A stretch of 64,000 nt of DNA from an uncultured Lachnospiraceae bacterium (GTDB taxonomy: Bacteria; Bacillota; Clostridia; Lachnospirales; Lachnospiraceae), in assembly GCA_947086895.1 (NCBI GenBank), contig CAMUAR010000008.1:26167-90166 (forward strand), read 5' to 3'. The notes under the pieces were generated by a model. That model worked only from the letters and a program-made list of their open reading frames with translations. It was not told where the DNA came from and searched no databases. Shown in pieces: positions 1-8,398 of the stretch. The first letter of the stretch is position 1. The number at the start of each line of letters is the position of its first letter. The translations under genes and the position numbers were made by a program.

Positions 1-90
1 TTGTAAAGTATGATTTGTAAAAATTATATTACGTCGTTCGACATGGTTTTCTGTGGGCAGGAATTGCTTTTACAGAGCAATGATACCGTT

Positions 91-136
91 CGCGAAGGAA
101 GATGTTTTTTCTTTCACCGAGCGCGAATCAACACAG
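91..136. repeat. degenerate copy of the structured intergenic repeat (linker part)
   Basis: About two thirds of these 46 bases match the linker between units of the structured repeat near 63910-63956, including GAAGATG, CTTT, CGAGCGC and AATC in the same order and spacing. The hairpin part is not preserved. It lies in the 260-base non-coding stretch before the fructokinase gene; I see nothing else recognisable in that stretch. Confidence 0.35.
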
Positions 137-260
137 TAGAATTTCTGCAAATAAAGAAAAATCTGATATGAAACAGTATAGAAGCAACGTGATAAAAAAT
201 TTATTTGGCGGCATCCACAGATTTTAGATTTGTGTCAAACGCTTTGGAATGGGGATTGGA

Positions 261-1223
261 ATGGAAAAAATGGATGTGACAGCGATGGGGGAATTGCTGA
301 TTGATTTTACAGAAAACGGCGTGAGCATTCAGGGAAATCCGCTGTATGAAGCAAACCCCGGCGGCGCGCCGTGCAATGTGCTTGCCATGCTTGCAAAATT
401 GAAACGCCGCGTCGCTTTTATCGGGAAGGTTGGAAATGATTTTTTTGGAACGCAGCTAAAAGCGGCGATTGAGGAAGTCGGAATCTGTTCAAAATATTTG
501 TATAGAGACAATGAAATACATACAACGCTGGCGATGGTACATACATTTCCAGACGGGGACAGAGATTTTTCGTTTTACCGCAATCCGGGAGCAGATATGA
601 TGCTTACCAAACAGGAAATACCAGAGGAATTAATTAAAAATTCCAGTATTTTCCATTTTGGAACTCTGTCAATGACTCACGAGGAAGTGCGCGCGGCGAC
701 AAAACATGCCGTAAAAACTGCAAAAGATGCCGGCGTGATCATTTCCTTTGACCCAAATCTGCGCCCGCCGCTCTGGGAATCGTTGGAGCAGGCAAAAGAG
801 CAAGTGCTGTATGGGCTTTCCCAGTGCGATATCTTGAAAATTTCGGATAATGAAGCACAGTGGCTGACCGGGTGCGAGGATTTTACAGAGTGTGTGGAGT
901 GGATTCTTGACCGATATCCAATCCCGCTGATTTTGGTATCTTTGGGCAAGCAGGGAAGCCGCGCTTATTATCAGGGAAAAATGGTGGAAGCAAAGCCGTT
1001 TCTGCGCGCGGATACCATAGAGACAACTGGGGCGGGAGATACATTCTGCGGGTGTATACTGCACTATATTTTGGAGCACGGTTTAAAAAATCTTTCCGAA
1101 GAACAGCTGAAAGAAATGCTCACATTTGCAAACAGCGCTGCATCTTTGATCACAACAAAAAAAGGCGCGCTGAAAGTGATGCCATCAAAAGAGGAAATTG
1201 AGAAAAACAGAGTTCAGAGTTAA
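261..1223 (+). CDS. PfkB-family sugar kinase, probable fructokinase
   Basis: Cytosolic ATP-dependent kinase of the ribokinase/PfkB family, probably phosphorylating fructose to fructose-6-phosphate. The N-terminus has the GELLIDF strand and the NPGGAPCN sugar-binding stretch; the C-terminus has TTGAGDTFCG with the catalytic Asp near residue 260. At 320 residues it has the normal family length. I chose the ATG at 261 over the one at 249 because GGGG at 251-254 is a suitable ribosome site only for 261. A GH32 fructan hydrolase follows after 53 bp, so fructose is the likely substrate. 2-keto-3-deoxygluconate is an alternative, because an aldolase and a uronate isomerase lie further downstream, but the sequence looks more like the fructokinase branch. 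Confidence 0.85.
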   Translation: MEKMDVTAMGELLIDFTENGVSIQGNPLYEANPGGAPCNVLAMLAKLKRRVAFIGKVGNDFFGTQLKAAIEEVGICSKYLYRDNEIHTTLAMVHTFPDGDRDFSFYRNPGADMMLTKQEIPEELIKNSSIFHFGTLSMTHEEVRAATKHAVKTAKDAGVIISFDPNLRPPLWESLEQAKEQVLYGLSQCDILKISDNEAQWLTGCEDFTECVEWILDRYPIPLILVSLGKQGSRAYYQGKMVEAKPFLRADTIETTGAGDTFCGCILHYILEHGLKNLSEEQLKEMLTFANSAASLITTKKGALKVMPSKEEIEKNRVQS

Positions 1224-1276
1224 AAATTTTGCAGGATACTGAGAAAATAAAGGAATAAGGGAAAGGAGGGATTTGT

Positions 1277-3649
1277 TTGTATTTTCGATTGATGCAGTTT
1301 TGTGAACGGGCATTGCTTGCAGCGTTTGCTCTGATAATGATTACTTGTACAGGTTGTGGAAAAAGCAAAGAATCGAACTTAATGCTGCATCTTGCATTTA
1401 ATGAAGGAAGCGGCGCGGCGGCAAAGGACAGTGCAGAAAATATTTCGGACACGGAAGTTCATTACCGTTTTACTCATGCGGCATACATGGAAAACCGGGA
1501 GCCGGAATGGAGAAAAAATGGCATATCAAAGGGTTCTTTGCTGTTTGACGGAAGCTCTACCTGGCTGGAATATGGACCGGAAGAAATTTGTGTGTCCGGG
1601 GACGCTTTTTCTATCAATGTGTGGGTAGCTCCGCGCGCGTTTGAATGGGATGATCCAAATGCTGCGAAAAATGGGAATGCTCAGTTGACTGCGATTGTAA
1701 GCCAGTATGATAAGGCGAAAAAGCAGGGATTTCTTCTTGGCTATCAGCGTTTTGGAAGGCTGTGTTTTGAGATTGGAACCGGGGATGAATGGATTACGCT
1801 CTGGGGCGAAGGAGAGAATCTGAAAAAATATGAGTGGAATCAGGTAACGGCAGTATTTGACGGAAAAAACGGGCAGATTTGTCTGTATCTGAACGGGGAG
1901 AGAATTGCTTCCGAATGGATTGCAATGGAATCCAAAATCAGTCCGGCAGAGAACAAAAAACTGCTGGTTGGCAAGAACTCGGAGGCAGAACAGATCGCCG
2001 CTGGTACGTTCCATATGTTTGCGGGGCTGATGGATGAATTAAAATTGTACAATAAAGTGCTGAATGAAGAAGAAATTACAATGCAGGATGCGCCGGAAAT
2101 TGCATACGAAGATATTGGGCTTGTAAATCTTTTAACAGATGATATCTATAAGCCGCAGTATCACGGAGGACCGTACCAGCATTGGATGAACGAGCCGCAC
2201 GCGCCAGTCTATTACAATGGTATGTATCATTTGTTTTATCAGAGCAATATGATTGGGACATACTGGCGCAATATCAGCTGGGGGCATTTGGTCAGCAAAG
2301 ATATGGTAAATTGGCAGCCGATCAAGGAGGCAATTACTCCGCAGGAAAATTCTGTTGTGCCGGATGGCGTCTGGTCGGGCGGTGCGACTCTTGATAAAAA
2401 CGGCGTTCCGCTTTTGTTTTTCACCGCAGGCAACGACAGTTTTGCAAAGGACGGCTTGATTTCGAATCAGAATGTTGGAGTCGCTTACCCGGCAGATCTC
2501 TCCGATCCATACCTGACAGAATGGATTGTGTGCGACAAGCTTGCGATACAGCAGGAAGCCGGTCAGGGGCGCGCCGGAGAGTTCAGAGATTCCCATATCT
2601 GGAAAGAGGGAGATACATGGTGCCTGCTCCTGTGTACAGGCAGCACAAAATCCAGAGGCGGAAGCGCGATTTTATATGAGTCAAAGACGTTAGAATTAAA
2701 GCCTGACGGAACTGTAGATATGGATTGGAACTATATGGGACCAGTTTATGAACTGGAAAATCCATCCGGGCTTTACGGTACAAGCTGGGAACTTCCGATT
2801 TTGATTCCGCTGACCAACGAAGCTGGAACGATACGGAAATATATTTTTATGATATCTCCTGCACCTGCTGCGACCGCGGACAATAAAGTCTATTATTTTA
2901 TCGGTGATTTTAATGTAGAAACAGGAAAATTTACGCCGGATGAAAAATTTGATAATCAGCCGGGACTCCTTGATTACGGGTGCAATGTATTTACTGGACC
3001 AAGTGTTTTTATCGATCCGGTAAGCGGAGATGTGTGCGTGTTCAGCATTATGCAGGATCAGAGAAACGGCGCGGAACAAGGTTCTTCCGGGTGGGCGCAC
3101 AACGTTGGATTAACAAGGAAATTGTGGTTAAACGACGATGGCACAGACGCAAAAATTGCCCCGATTGACGCGCTTCATAATCAGGAGGAAGATGTTCTTG
3201 TCGATGCAAAAAATCTTACCTTACAGCAGGCGAATGATGAGTTGAAAAAAGTGGAAGGCGATCTGCTCTATATCCGGGCAGTTCTCACTCCGAACAGCCA
3301 GAATGAATTTGGAATCCGCGTAAAATCGGATGGAAAAAGAAATATGACATTCTTCACTTACAGCCCAAAAGAAGGAAAGATTTTTGGCGATACGAAAAAT
3401 AAGGGAAGTGAAGCTTCGACAAATAGCGTATCGGGTGCGCTTGCTCTTGAAGATGGAAAATTATCGATAGAGATTTATATTGACCGCTCGCTTGTGGAAG
3501 CGTTTTTTAACGATACAAAAGCCATTAGTATGCGCAGTTATGGAGATTATGAGGCGCAGGGCGTGGAGCTGTTTTCCGACGGCGAACTGACAGTAGAAAG
3601 TTTGTATGCAGCAAAGATAAAGTCGATTTATAAGGAAACTGAGAAATAG
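1277..3649 (+). CDS. lipoprotein GH32 fructan hydrolase with N-terminal LamG-like domain
   Basis: Probable surface-anchored levanase, inulinase or fructosidase of 790 residues. A TTG start is used: GGAGGG at 1265-1270 sits six bases upstream, whereas the next ATG (1292) is too far. The signal peptide ends in a lipobox (TCTGC, Cys near residue 27). Residues about 35-260 form a concanavalin/LamG-like beta-sandwich (DGSSTWLEYG, LKLYNKVLNEEEI). The five-bladed GH32 domain follows, with WMNEPHAP (Glu306), FRDS (Asp438) and SWELP (Glu505); a C-terminal GH32 sandwich ends near SLVEAFFND. In canonical GH32 enzymes the first motif is WMNDPNG with Asp as nucleophile; here that position is Glu, and RDP and ECP read RDS and ELP. 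The enzyme may therefore have altered specificity or act mainly as a binder. Neighbouring fructokinase supports fructan use. Confidence 0.85.
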   Translation: MYFRLMQFCERALLAAFALIMITCTGCGKSKESNLMLHLAFNEGSGAAAKDSAENISDTEVHYRFTHAAYMENREPEWRKNGISKGSLLFDGSSTWLEYGPEEICVSGDAFSINVWVAPRAFEWDDPNAAKNGNAQLTAIVSQYDKAKKQGFLLGYQRFGRLCFEIGTGDEWITLWGEGENLKKYEWNQVTAVFDGKNGQICLYLNGERIASEWIAMESKISPAENKKLLVGKNSEAEQIAAGTFHMFAGLMDELKLYNKVLNEEEITMQDAPEIAYEDIGLVNLLTDDIYKPQYHGGPYQHWMNEPHAPVYYNGMYHLFYQSNMIGTYWRNISWGHLVSKDMVNWQPIKEAITPQENSVVPDGVWSGGATLDKNGVPLLFFTAGNDSFAKDGLISNQNVGVAYPADLSDPYLTEWIVCDKLAIQQEAGQGRAGEFRDSHIWKEGDTWCLLLCTGSTKSRGGSAILYESKTLELKPDGTVDMDWNYMGPVYELENPSGLYGTSWELPILIPLTNEAGTIRKYIFMISPAPAATADNKVYYFIGDFNVETGKFTPDEKFDNQPGLLDYGCNVFTGPSVFIDPVSGDVCVFSIMQDQRNGAEQGSSGWAHNVGLTRKLWLNDDGTDAKIAPIDALHNQEEDVLVDAKNLTLQQANDELKKVEGDLLYIRAVLTPNSQNEFGIRVKSDGKRNMTFFTYSPKEGKIFGDTKNKGSEASTNSVSGALALEDGKLSIEIYIDRSLVEAFFNDTKAISMRSYGDYEAQGVELFSDGELTVESLYAAKIKSIYKETEK

Positions 3650-3749
3650 TTTATAAAAGTTGTTTGTGCAAAAAATAGAGAGATTAACATGAAAAATAAG
3701 TATAATTATTTATTTTTTTGTACTGCATTCGCAAAAATTGGAGTTTATG

Positions 3750-3801
3750 CTGGAGCGTTATAAATTCTAATTGCATTTACCTGTACAAAAAAGCGCTCCA
3801 G
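3750..3801 (+). promoter_or_regulatory. inverted repeat ahead of the ribosome site of the binding lipoprotein
   Basis: CTGGAGCG (3750-3757) pairs perfectly with CGCTCCAG (3794-3801) across a 36-base loop. The right arm ends three bases before the ribosome site TGGAGGA (3804-3810). It could be an operator or an RNA hairpin affecting translation of the downstream gene. No T-tract follows, so it is not a terminator. Confidence 0.4.
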
Positions 3802-3815
3802 TATGGAGGATTTTT

Positions 3816-5990
3816 ATGAAAAGAAAAAATACAGCAAAAGCAATTTCTGGTCTTGTAATGGCAAGTATGCTTTTCGGGTGTGTTGGATGCGGTTCCGATT
3901 CCGAACCAGATTCCAAAAAAGCGGCGGAGGATATTGTAAACGGCAGCTTTGAAGCCGAGCACGAAAGCGGACAGTGGACAGGCTGGACACGTACAGGGTC
4001 GGCATTTAATGTAAGAGGTTTAAGCGATGCGGCGGAGATGAACGGCGTTCCGATGGAAAAAGAGGGAACTTTATTTTTCTGCGGAACCGCGGCGGATAAC
4101 CCAGCAATGAAAGGAACGCTGATTTCCGATGTGTTTCAACTTGGGGGAAATGGATTTATTACATTTAAAATGGGCGGCGGGAAAAATACCGAAAAAGTGT
4201 ATGTAGAGTTTTTTGAGGAGGGAAATGATACTGCGCTTGCCAAAGTAGCAAACACAGATTGCGACGGAATTTTTATCACCGATCATTTAATCACAAAAGT
4301 TGTTGATCTCTCTGCTTATATTGGTAAAAATATTTATATTAAAGTGACGGACAGCGACGATGGTTTTGATTATGCCTATGTCAATCTGGACGGATTTAAA
4401 GTATGTACATCCGACGAGGAAGTAAAAGCTGCCGAGGCGGATTATAAGCGTCAGATTGAGGCTTACGGAGAAAAACCGTTCGAGGAGGATGAAACATCAG
4501 CAACAATCAAGAACGGCGGTTTTGAAACCGGAGATTTGACTGGATGGAAAATATTAGAGGGGACAGCATTTACCAATCAGGGCGTTGTTTCGACAAGCCA
4601 GATGTACTGGAACGACCGCAGTGTGTACGGTGAGGGCAGTTATTATCTGGATGGCAGCAACAATGGAGCGATTGCAGAAAGTCTTACTGGTGCGATCCGT
4701 TCGACAAAGTTCACACTTGGCGGGGATGGATATATCAGCTTTATGATCGGCGCGGGCAATCAGAACTGTTATGTGGCTGTGTGTGATGGAAATACCGATG
4801 AAGAACTGATAAAAGTTGAAAATACATACTTCAGCGACCCGGCGCTTGCGCTTACACTGCTTCGTGTGTATGTAGATGCAAGTGAATATAAGGGCAGGGT
4901 GCTTTACTTAAAAGTGGTTGATCATAATGACGGCGGCGGATTCGCATTTATGAATGTGGATGATTTTCGAGTTTCTATGACATTGGATGAAGTGGCGGCT
5001 CTGGAATTAGAACAGTTGGATAAAATTAAAAATGAAACCTATAATTCTGCAACTTACGATGATTTGACTGCCTTGTTAAATTATTATAACAATTATCCGT
5101 ATCCAGTACCGCTTGCCGCGCTTGTGATGAACTCATACATTCCGCACAAAGTGGTAGATTGCGGGACAATCGATCTTACTGCACTTACTTCGGATGCAAA
5201 AGCTTCTTATGGAGAAACGGAAGTGACAGATTTTGAGATTTTGAAAGTTGTTTTTGACGGAACGGAATATACCGATGGTTTTGGTTCCTTTGATATGAGC
5301 AAGCCAGGCTGCTACAGTGTAACTTACGGGGTTTCTTACGAAGGAAAGTCGATTGAGGCAAACTTTACTGTTGTGGCGATGGCAGACCATAACTCGGTAG
5401 CAAACGGCGGTTTTGAATCTGGAAATCTTGCAGGCTGGACGGTGCTTGCAGAGAATTGGAGTTATGTGGACGGTCAGGCAGCAGGCGTAATTTCTGCCGA
5501 AAATTACTGGGGGGAAGCTCTGCCTTACAACCAGGCTGGAAATTATCATCTGGACGGCTGGAACAACGGAATTGATGAAGGAAGTACATGGTCCGTGCGG
5601 TCAACCAATTTTACTCTTGCGGGTTCTGGATTTATCTCGGTGCGCATGGGCGGTCATGCGGCGGCGGTGCGCGTGTACAAAGCAGATGGAACAGAAGTCG
5701 GATATTATCAGCAGAATCGTTTTAGCGACGTAAATTTCCCAAGTCTTGCGGCGGGCGGTTCCTGGGCGGATATGGGAACTTATGTAATTGATCTTTCGGC
5801 ATATCTTGGCGAGGAATTGTACATTGAGCTGTGCGATGAGCAGGCAGAAGGATGGGCGCACGCATTCTTTGACGAGATCGTAACTTACTATGAAACAGCA
5901 CCGGATTACGCAAACAGCGCCGACACTGTTCCAGACGGCGGCACTGGTGAAGAAGTGCAGATTCCATGGCAGTTATTGCAGGCGTCATAA
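3816..5990 (+). CDS. lipoprotein with three carbohydrate-binding-like repeats
   Basis: Secreted lipoprotein of 724 residues. The ATG at 3816 follows TGGAGGA by five bases; a longer reading from TTG 3771 lacks a ribosome site. Basic MKRKNT, a hydrophobic stretch and a lipobox (LFGC or CVGC within residues 20-25) give the signal peptide. Three modules begin with NGSFEAE, NGGFETGDLTGW and NGGFESGNLAGW, each about 160 residues and typical of beta-jelly-roll sugar-binding modules; an Ig-like segment lies between modules two and three (ending near SYEGKSIEANFTVV). No catalytic motif is seen. Placed 166 bp after the GH32 gene and closed by a terminator, it probably binds the fructan cleaved by that enzyme at the cell surface. 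The ligand is inferred only from context. Confidence 0.75.
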   Translation: MKRKNTAKAISGLVMASMLFGCVGCGSDSEPDSKKAAEDIVNGSFEAEHESGQWTGWTRTGSAFNVRGLSDAAEMNGVPMEKEGTLFFCGTAADNPAMKGTLISDVFQLGGNGFITFKMGGGKNTEKVYVEFFEEGNDTALAKVANTDCDGIFITDHLITKVVDLSAYIGKNIYIKVTDSDDGFDYAYVNLDGFKVCTSDEEVKAAEADYKRQIEAYGEKPFEEDETSATIKNGGFETGDLTGWKILEGTAFTNQGVVSTSQMYWNDRSVYGEGSYYLDGSNNGAIAESLTGAIRSTKFTLGGDGYISFMIGAGNQNCYVAVCDGNTDEELIKVENTYFSDPALALTLLRVYVDASEYKGRVLYLKVVDHNDGGGFAFMNVDDFRVSMTLDEVAALELEQLDKIKNETYNSATYDDLTALLNYYNNYPYPVPLAALVMNSYIPHKVVDCGTIDLTALTSDAKASYGETEVTDFEILKVVFDGTEYTDGFGSFDMSKPGCYSVTYGVSYEGKSIEANFTVVAMADHNSVANGGFESGNLAGWTVLAENWSYVDGQAAGVISAENYWGEALPYNQAGNYHLDGWNNGIDEGSTWSVRSTNFTLAGSGFISVRMGGHAAAVRVYKADGTEVGYYQQNRFSDVNFPSLAAGGSWADMGTYVIDLSAYLGEELYIELCDEQAEGWAHAFFDEIVTYYETAPDYANSADTVPDGGTGEEVQIPWQLLQAS

Positions 5991-6010
5991 AAACCTTTTC
6001 TATAATTGAA

Positions 6011-6047
6011 AAAAGTCCCTTGTCTTTCCGGCAAGGGACTTTTGTTT
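6011..6047 (+). terminator. rho-independent terminator
   Basis: Perfect 12-bp stem AAAAGTCCCTTG (6011-6022) with CAAGGGACTTTT (6032-6043), followed by TTTTG. It closes the fructan lipoprotein gene. Confidence 0.9.
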
Positions 6048-6159
6048 TGATCCGCTGTTTTTATTGAGAAATTCTTCCGAATGTTTTCGGGATAAAGCTT
6101 GCAAGCAATATAGAGTTGTGATAAAATTATTACGGTTATTGCACAAAAATTATTGTTAT

Positions 6160-6191
6160 TTTATTATAATATTTACTGTTTTTATAATAAA
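6160..6191. promoter_or_regulatory. AT-rich inverted repeat upstream of the aldolase gene
   Basis: TTTATTATA (6160-6168) and TATAATAAA (6183-6191) form a dyad with a 14-base spacer in the otherwise empty 6048-6306 gap. It could be an operator of the following aldolase gene. In such AT-rich sequence a chance dyad is possible. Confidence 0.25.
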
Positions 6192-6306
6192 TTATTGTTG
6201 TGCTATGACTTGCAAAATTTGGATTCAGAAAAAAGCAAAGCGACGTTTATTAACATAGAATCTTCTTGATTAAAATGCCATGTATACGGCAGAAGGTGAG
6301 GAAAAA

Positions 6307-7278
6307 ATGGACGACAAAAAATTTTTGGAACAGTTGGAATGCACGGGAATTGTCCCGGTGATTAAGCTGGAAAATACAGCGGATGCAGTGAATCTTGCAA
6401 AAGCTCTGTATGACGGGGGGATTCATTGCGCTGAAGTTACATTCCGCGCAAAAGGAGCAGATCAAGTTATTTCTCAGATGGTGGAAGCCTATCCTGATAT
6501 GCTTGTCGGCGCGGGTACGGTTCTCACGATAGATCAGTGTGATCAGGCGATTGCGGCAGGGGCGAAATTCTGCGTAGCTCCGGGACTTAATCCATCGATT
6601 GTAAAACATTGTCTTGACAGAGGAGTTCCATTTGTACCAGGAGTTGCAAATGGAAGTCAGATTGAGCAGGCAATGGAGCTTGGACTTGATTTTGTAAAAT
6701 TCTTCCCGGCGGAACAGGCAGGCGGACTTGCTTATATTAAGGCAATTGCCGCACCGTACTCACAGATCAAGTTTATGCCGACAGGCGGGATAAACGAGAA
6801 TAATTTAAATACATACCTTGCATTCCAAAAGATTGTCTGCTGCGGCGGAAGCTGGATTGTTCCAGATCATTTGGTGAAAGCAGGCAAGTGGGAGGAGATT
6901 ACGGCGCTTTGCCGCGCGGCGGTCAATAAAATGCTTGGTTTTTCGATTGCGCATATTGGGATTAATTGCGAGAATGAAAATGAGGCGGAATCTACTTGCG
7001 CAGATTTTGCAAAAATGTTTGGCTGGGAGCAGAAAAACGGCAGCAGCAGTATTTTTGCAGGGAGCTTTATCGAGTGTATGAAAGCGCCGTACAAGGGTGC
7101 AAAAGGGCATATTGCAGTGGCGGCAAACAGTGTGCGCCGGGCGGTCTATCAGCTTTCGCATCTAGGAGTTGAAGCGGATTTATCTACTGCAAAATATGAT
7201 GCCAGCGGCAGAATGACAGTTGTATATTTGAAAGATGAATTCAGCGGATTTGCGGTTCATCTGGTAGAAAAAAAATAA
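6307..7278 (+). CDS. eda: KDPG/KHG aldolase with C-terminal VOC-like extension
   Basis: Bifunctional 2-keto-3-deoxy-6-phosphogluconate / 4-hydroxy-2-oxoglutarate aldolase, cleaving KDPG to pyruvate and glyceraldehyde-3-phosphate at the end of the hexuronate pathway. The class I aldolase domain covers about residues 1-215: AEVTFR with Glu43, GAGTVL, and FVKFFPAE with the Schiff-base Lys131, then PTGGI. Plain Eda is about 210 residues; this protein has 323, and the extra C-terminal 105 residues (from about FSIAHIGINCENENEAE) look like a glyoxalase/VOC fold. ATG 6307 is preferred over 6280 because AGAAGGTGAGG lies just upstream. UxaC is encoded 1.8 kb downstream, which supports the hexuronate role. 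The function of the extension is unknown. Confidence 0.9.
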   Translation: MDDKKFLEQLECTGIVPVIKLENTADAVNLAKALYDGGIHCAEVTFRAKGADQVISQMVEAYPDMLVGAGTVLTIDQCDQAIAAGAKFCVAPGLNPSIVKHCLDRGVPFVPGVANGSQIEQAMELGLDFVKFFPAEQAGGLAYIKAIAAPYSQIKFMPTGGINENNLNTYLAFQKIVCCGGSWIVPDHLVKAGKWEEITALCRAAVNKMLGFSIAHIGINCENENEAESTCADFAKMFGWEQKNGSSSIFAGSFIECMKAPYKGAKGHIAVAANSVRRAVYQLSHLGVEADLSTAKYDASGRMTVVYLKDEFSGFAVHLVEKK

Positions 7279-7288
7279 TAATAAAGAG

Positions 7289-7390
7289 AGGGGCTGCTGA
7301 AAAACCATGGTTTCCCAAAATATGCAGTATTTTACCAAGCTGGATTTTACTGTATATTGCAGGAATCTTGTGTTTTTCCACAGCCCCTTT
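7289..7390. repeat. about 100-bp inverted-repeat (MITE-like) element
   Basis: The outer arms AGGGGCTGCTGAAAAACCA (from 7289) and TGTTTTTCCACAGCCCCT (to 7388) are nearly complementary. Inside, AATATGCAGTA and TACTGTATATT form a second pair, so the whole element can fold as one long hairpin. It follows the aldolase stop by 10 bases and may also act as a terminator. A similar-sized element lies at 61310-61409. Confidence 0.6.
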
Positions 7391-7475
7391 ACGCACAAAG
7401 AAATGAAAAAAAGATTGTGCGTTTTTATATAATAACCTTAAAGGCGCGCAAAGGATTTTTGGAGGAATTTTTTAT

Positions 7476-7529
7476 ATGAGTTTTGCTGTAGTTTATATCA
7501 GCGGCGTTTTCAGCCGCAGAAAACAGTGA
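7476..7529 (+). CDS. 17-residue leader ORF overlapping the sugar isomerase start
   Basis: GGAGGA (7461-7466) lies ten bases before ATG 7476, the only good ribosome site in this gap. The ORF encodes MSFAVVYISGVFSRRKQ and its TGA stop shares bases with the ATG of the next gene (TGATG at 7527-7531). GCGGC and GCCGC (about 7501-7517) can form a hairpin inside it. The arrangement suggests translational coupling of the downstream isomerase, which has no ribosome site of its own. Whether the peptide matters is unknown. Confidence 0.5.
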   Translation: MSFAVVYISGVFSRRKQ

Positions 7530-8362
7530 TGCGGCTGTTTATCCGTGCTCATGATCTTGGTGTAACGGGTGCGGATAAAGTTTTAAAAGAGATTGATCGA
7601 TTGGGACTTGACGGAGTGCAGCTTGTCGCATATAAAGTGCTTCCGGGCGTGGAATACCGTCCGAATGCAATTGATTCCAAGTGTGCTGTGCAGGTCGCAG
7701 AAGCCTTTGCAAAAGCGGGAAAAAGCATTCCGCTGATTGGAGCGTATTTTAATCCCGTGCATCCACAGGAAGAAAAAGTGGAGAATGGTATGGCGGTCTT
7801 TCGTGATTATCTGCGGCTTGGCCAGGATTTTGGATGCGGTGTCGTCGGCTCTGAAACAGGCTCGTGCAATGGAGATCCATGGATTTACCATCCAAAAAAC
7901 CGCACAGAAGAATCGCGTTCAAAAGTTGTCGAGGTATTTTCCGAACTTTGCGATTATGCGCAGGATTTTGGCGTGCATGTCGGTATGGAAGGCGCGTTTG
8001 GACATGTCTGTTATGATGTAAAATGTCTGGAGCGTACCGTGAAAGATATTGGAAGAAGCAATATAAAAATTATTTTTGATTTGTATAATTATCTGGATCG
8101 TTCCAATATAGAACAAAGATATGATATTCTTTCGGAAGGACTGCAGGCGTTTGGCGACCGTATCTGTGTTTTTCATCTAAAAGACTGTAGAATTGCGGAT
8201 GACGGTTCGATGATACAATGCGGCGTCGGCAGAGGAATTTTTGATTATACCAGAATTCTTTCAGAAATTAAGAAAGTATGCCCGAATGCAAATCTTGTTT
8301 TAGAGGAAACTGTGGGCGAAGATATTCCATACTCCATCGCTTATTTAAAAGAAAGAATTTGA
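7529..8362 (+). CDS. TIM-barrel sugar phosphate isomerase/epimerase
   Basis: Cytosolic protein of 277 residues of the xylose-isomerase-like TIM-barrel family. Visible features are IRAHDLG at the N-terminus, SETGSCNGDPW, the metal-binding-type GMEGAFGH, IIFDLYNYLDR and FHLKDC, with a final LVLEETVG strand. The family isomerises or epimerises sugars and polyols with a divalent metal; the substrate cannot be read off. The ATG at 7529 overlaps the stop of the 17-codon leader ORF and has no ribosome site of its own; a GTG at 7526 is an alternative. Neighbours for hexuronate catabolism (eda, uxaC) suggest a role in uronate or related sugar use. Confidence 0.75.
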   Translation: MRLFIRAHDLGVTGADKVLKEIDRLGLDGVQLVAYKVLPGVEYRPNAIDSKCAVQVAEAFAKAGKSIPLIGAYFNPVHPQEEKVENGMAVFRDYLRLGQDFGCGVVGSETGSCNGDPWIYHPKNRTEESRSKVVEVFSELCDYAQDFGVHVGMEGAFGHVCYDVKCLERTVKDIGRSNIKIIFDLYNYLDRSNIEQRYDILSEGLQAFGDRICVFHLKDCRIADDGSMIQCGVGRGIFDYTRILSEIKKVCPNANLVLEETVGEDIPYSIAYLKERI

Positions 8363-8398
8363 CGTTTCAGACATGCTCTAGGGATAGGAGTTGTTATC

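Noticed and set aside
1526..2596. Long antisense frames opposite the GH32 gene and other genes
   Set aside because: They are shadows of strongly coding sequence, without ribosome sites or domain features.
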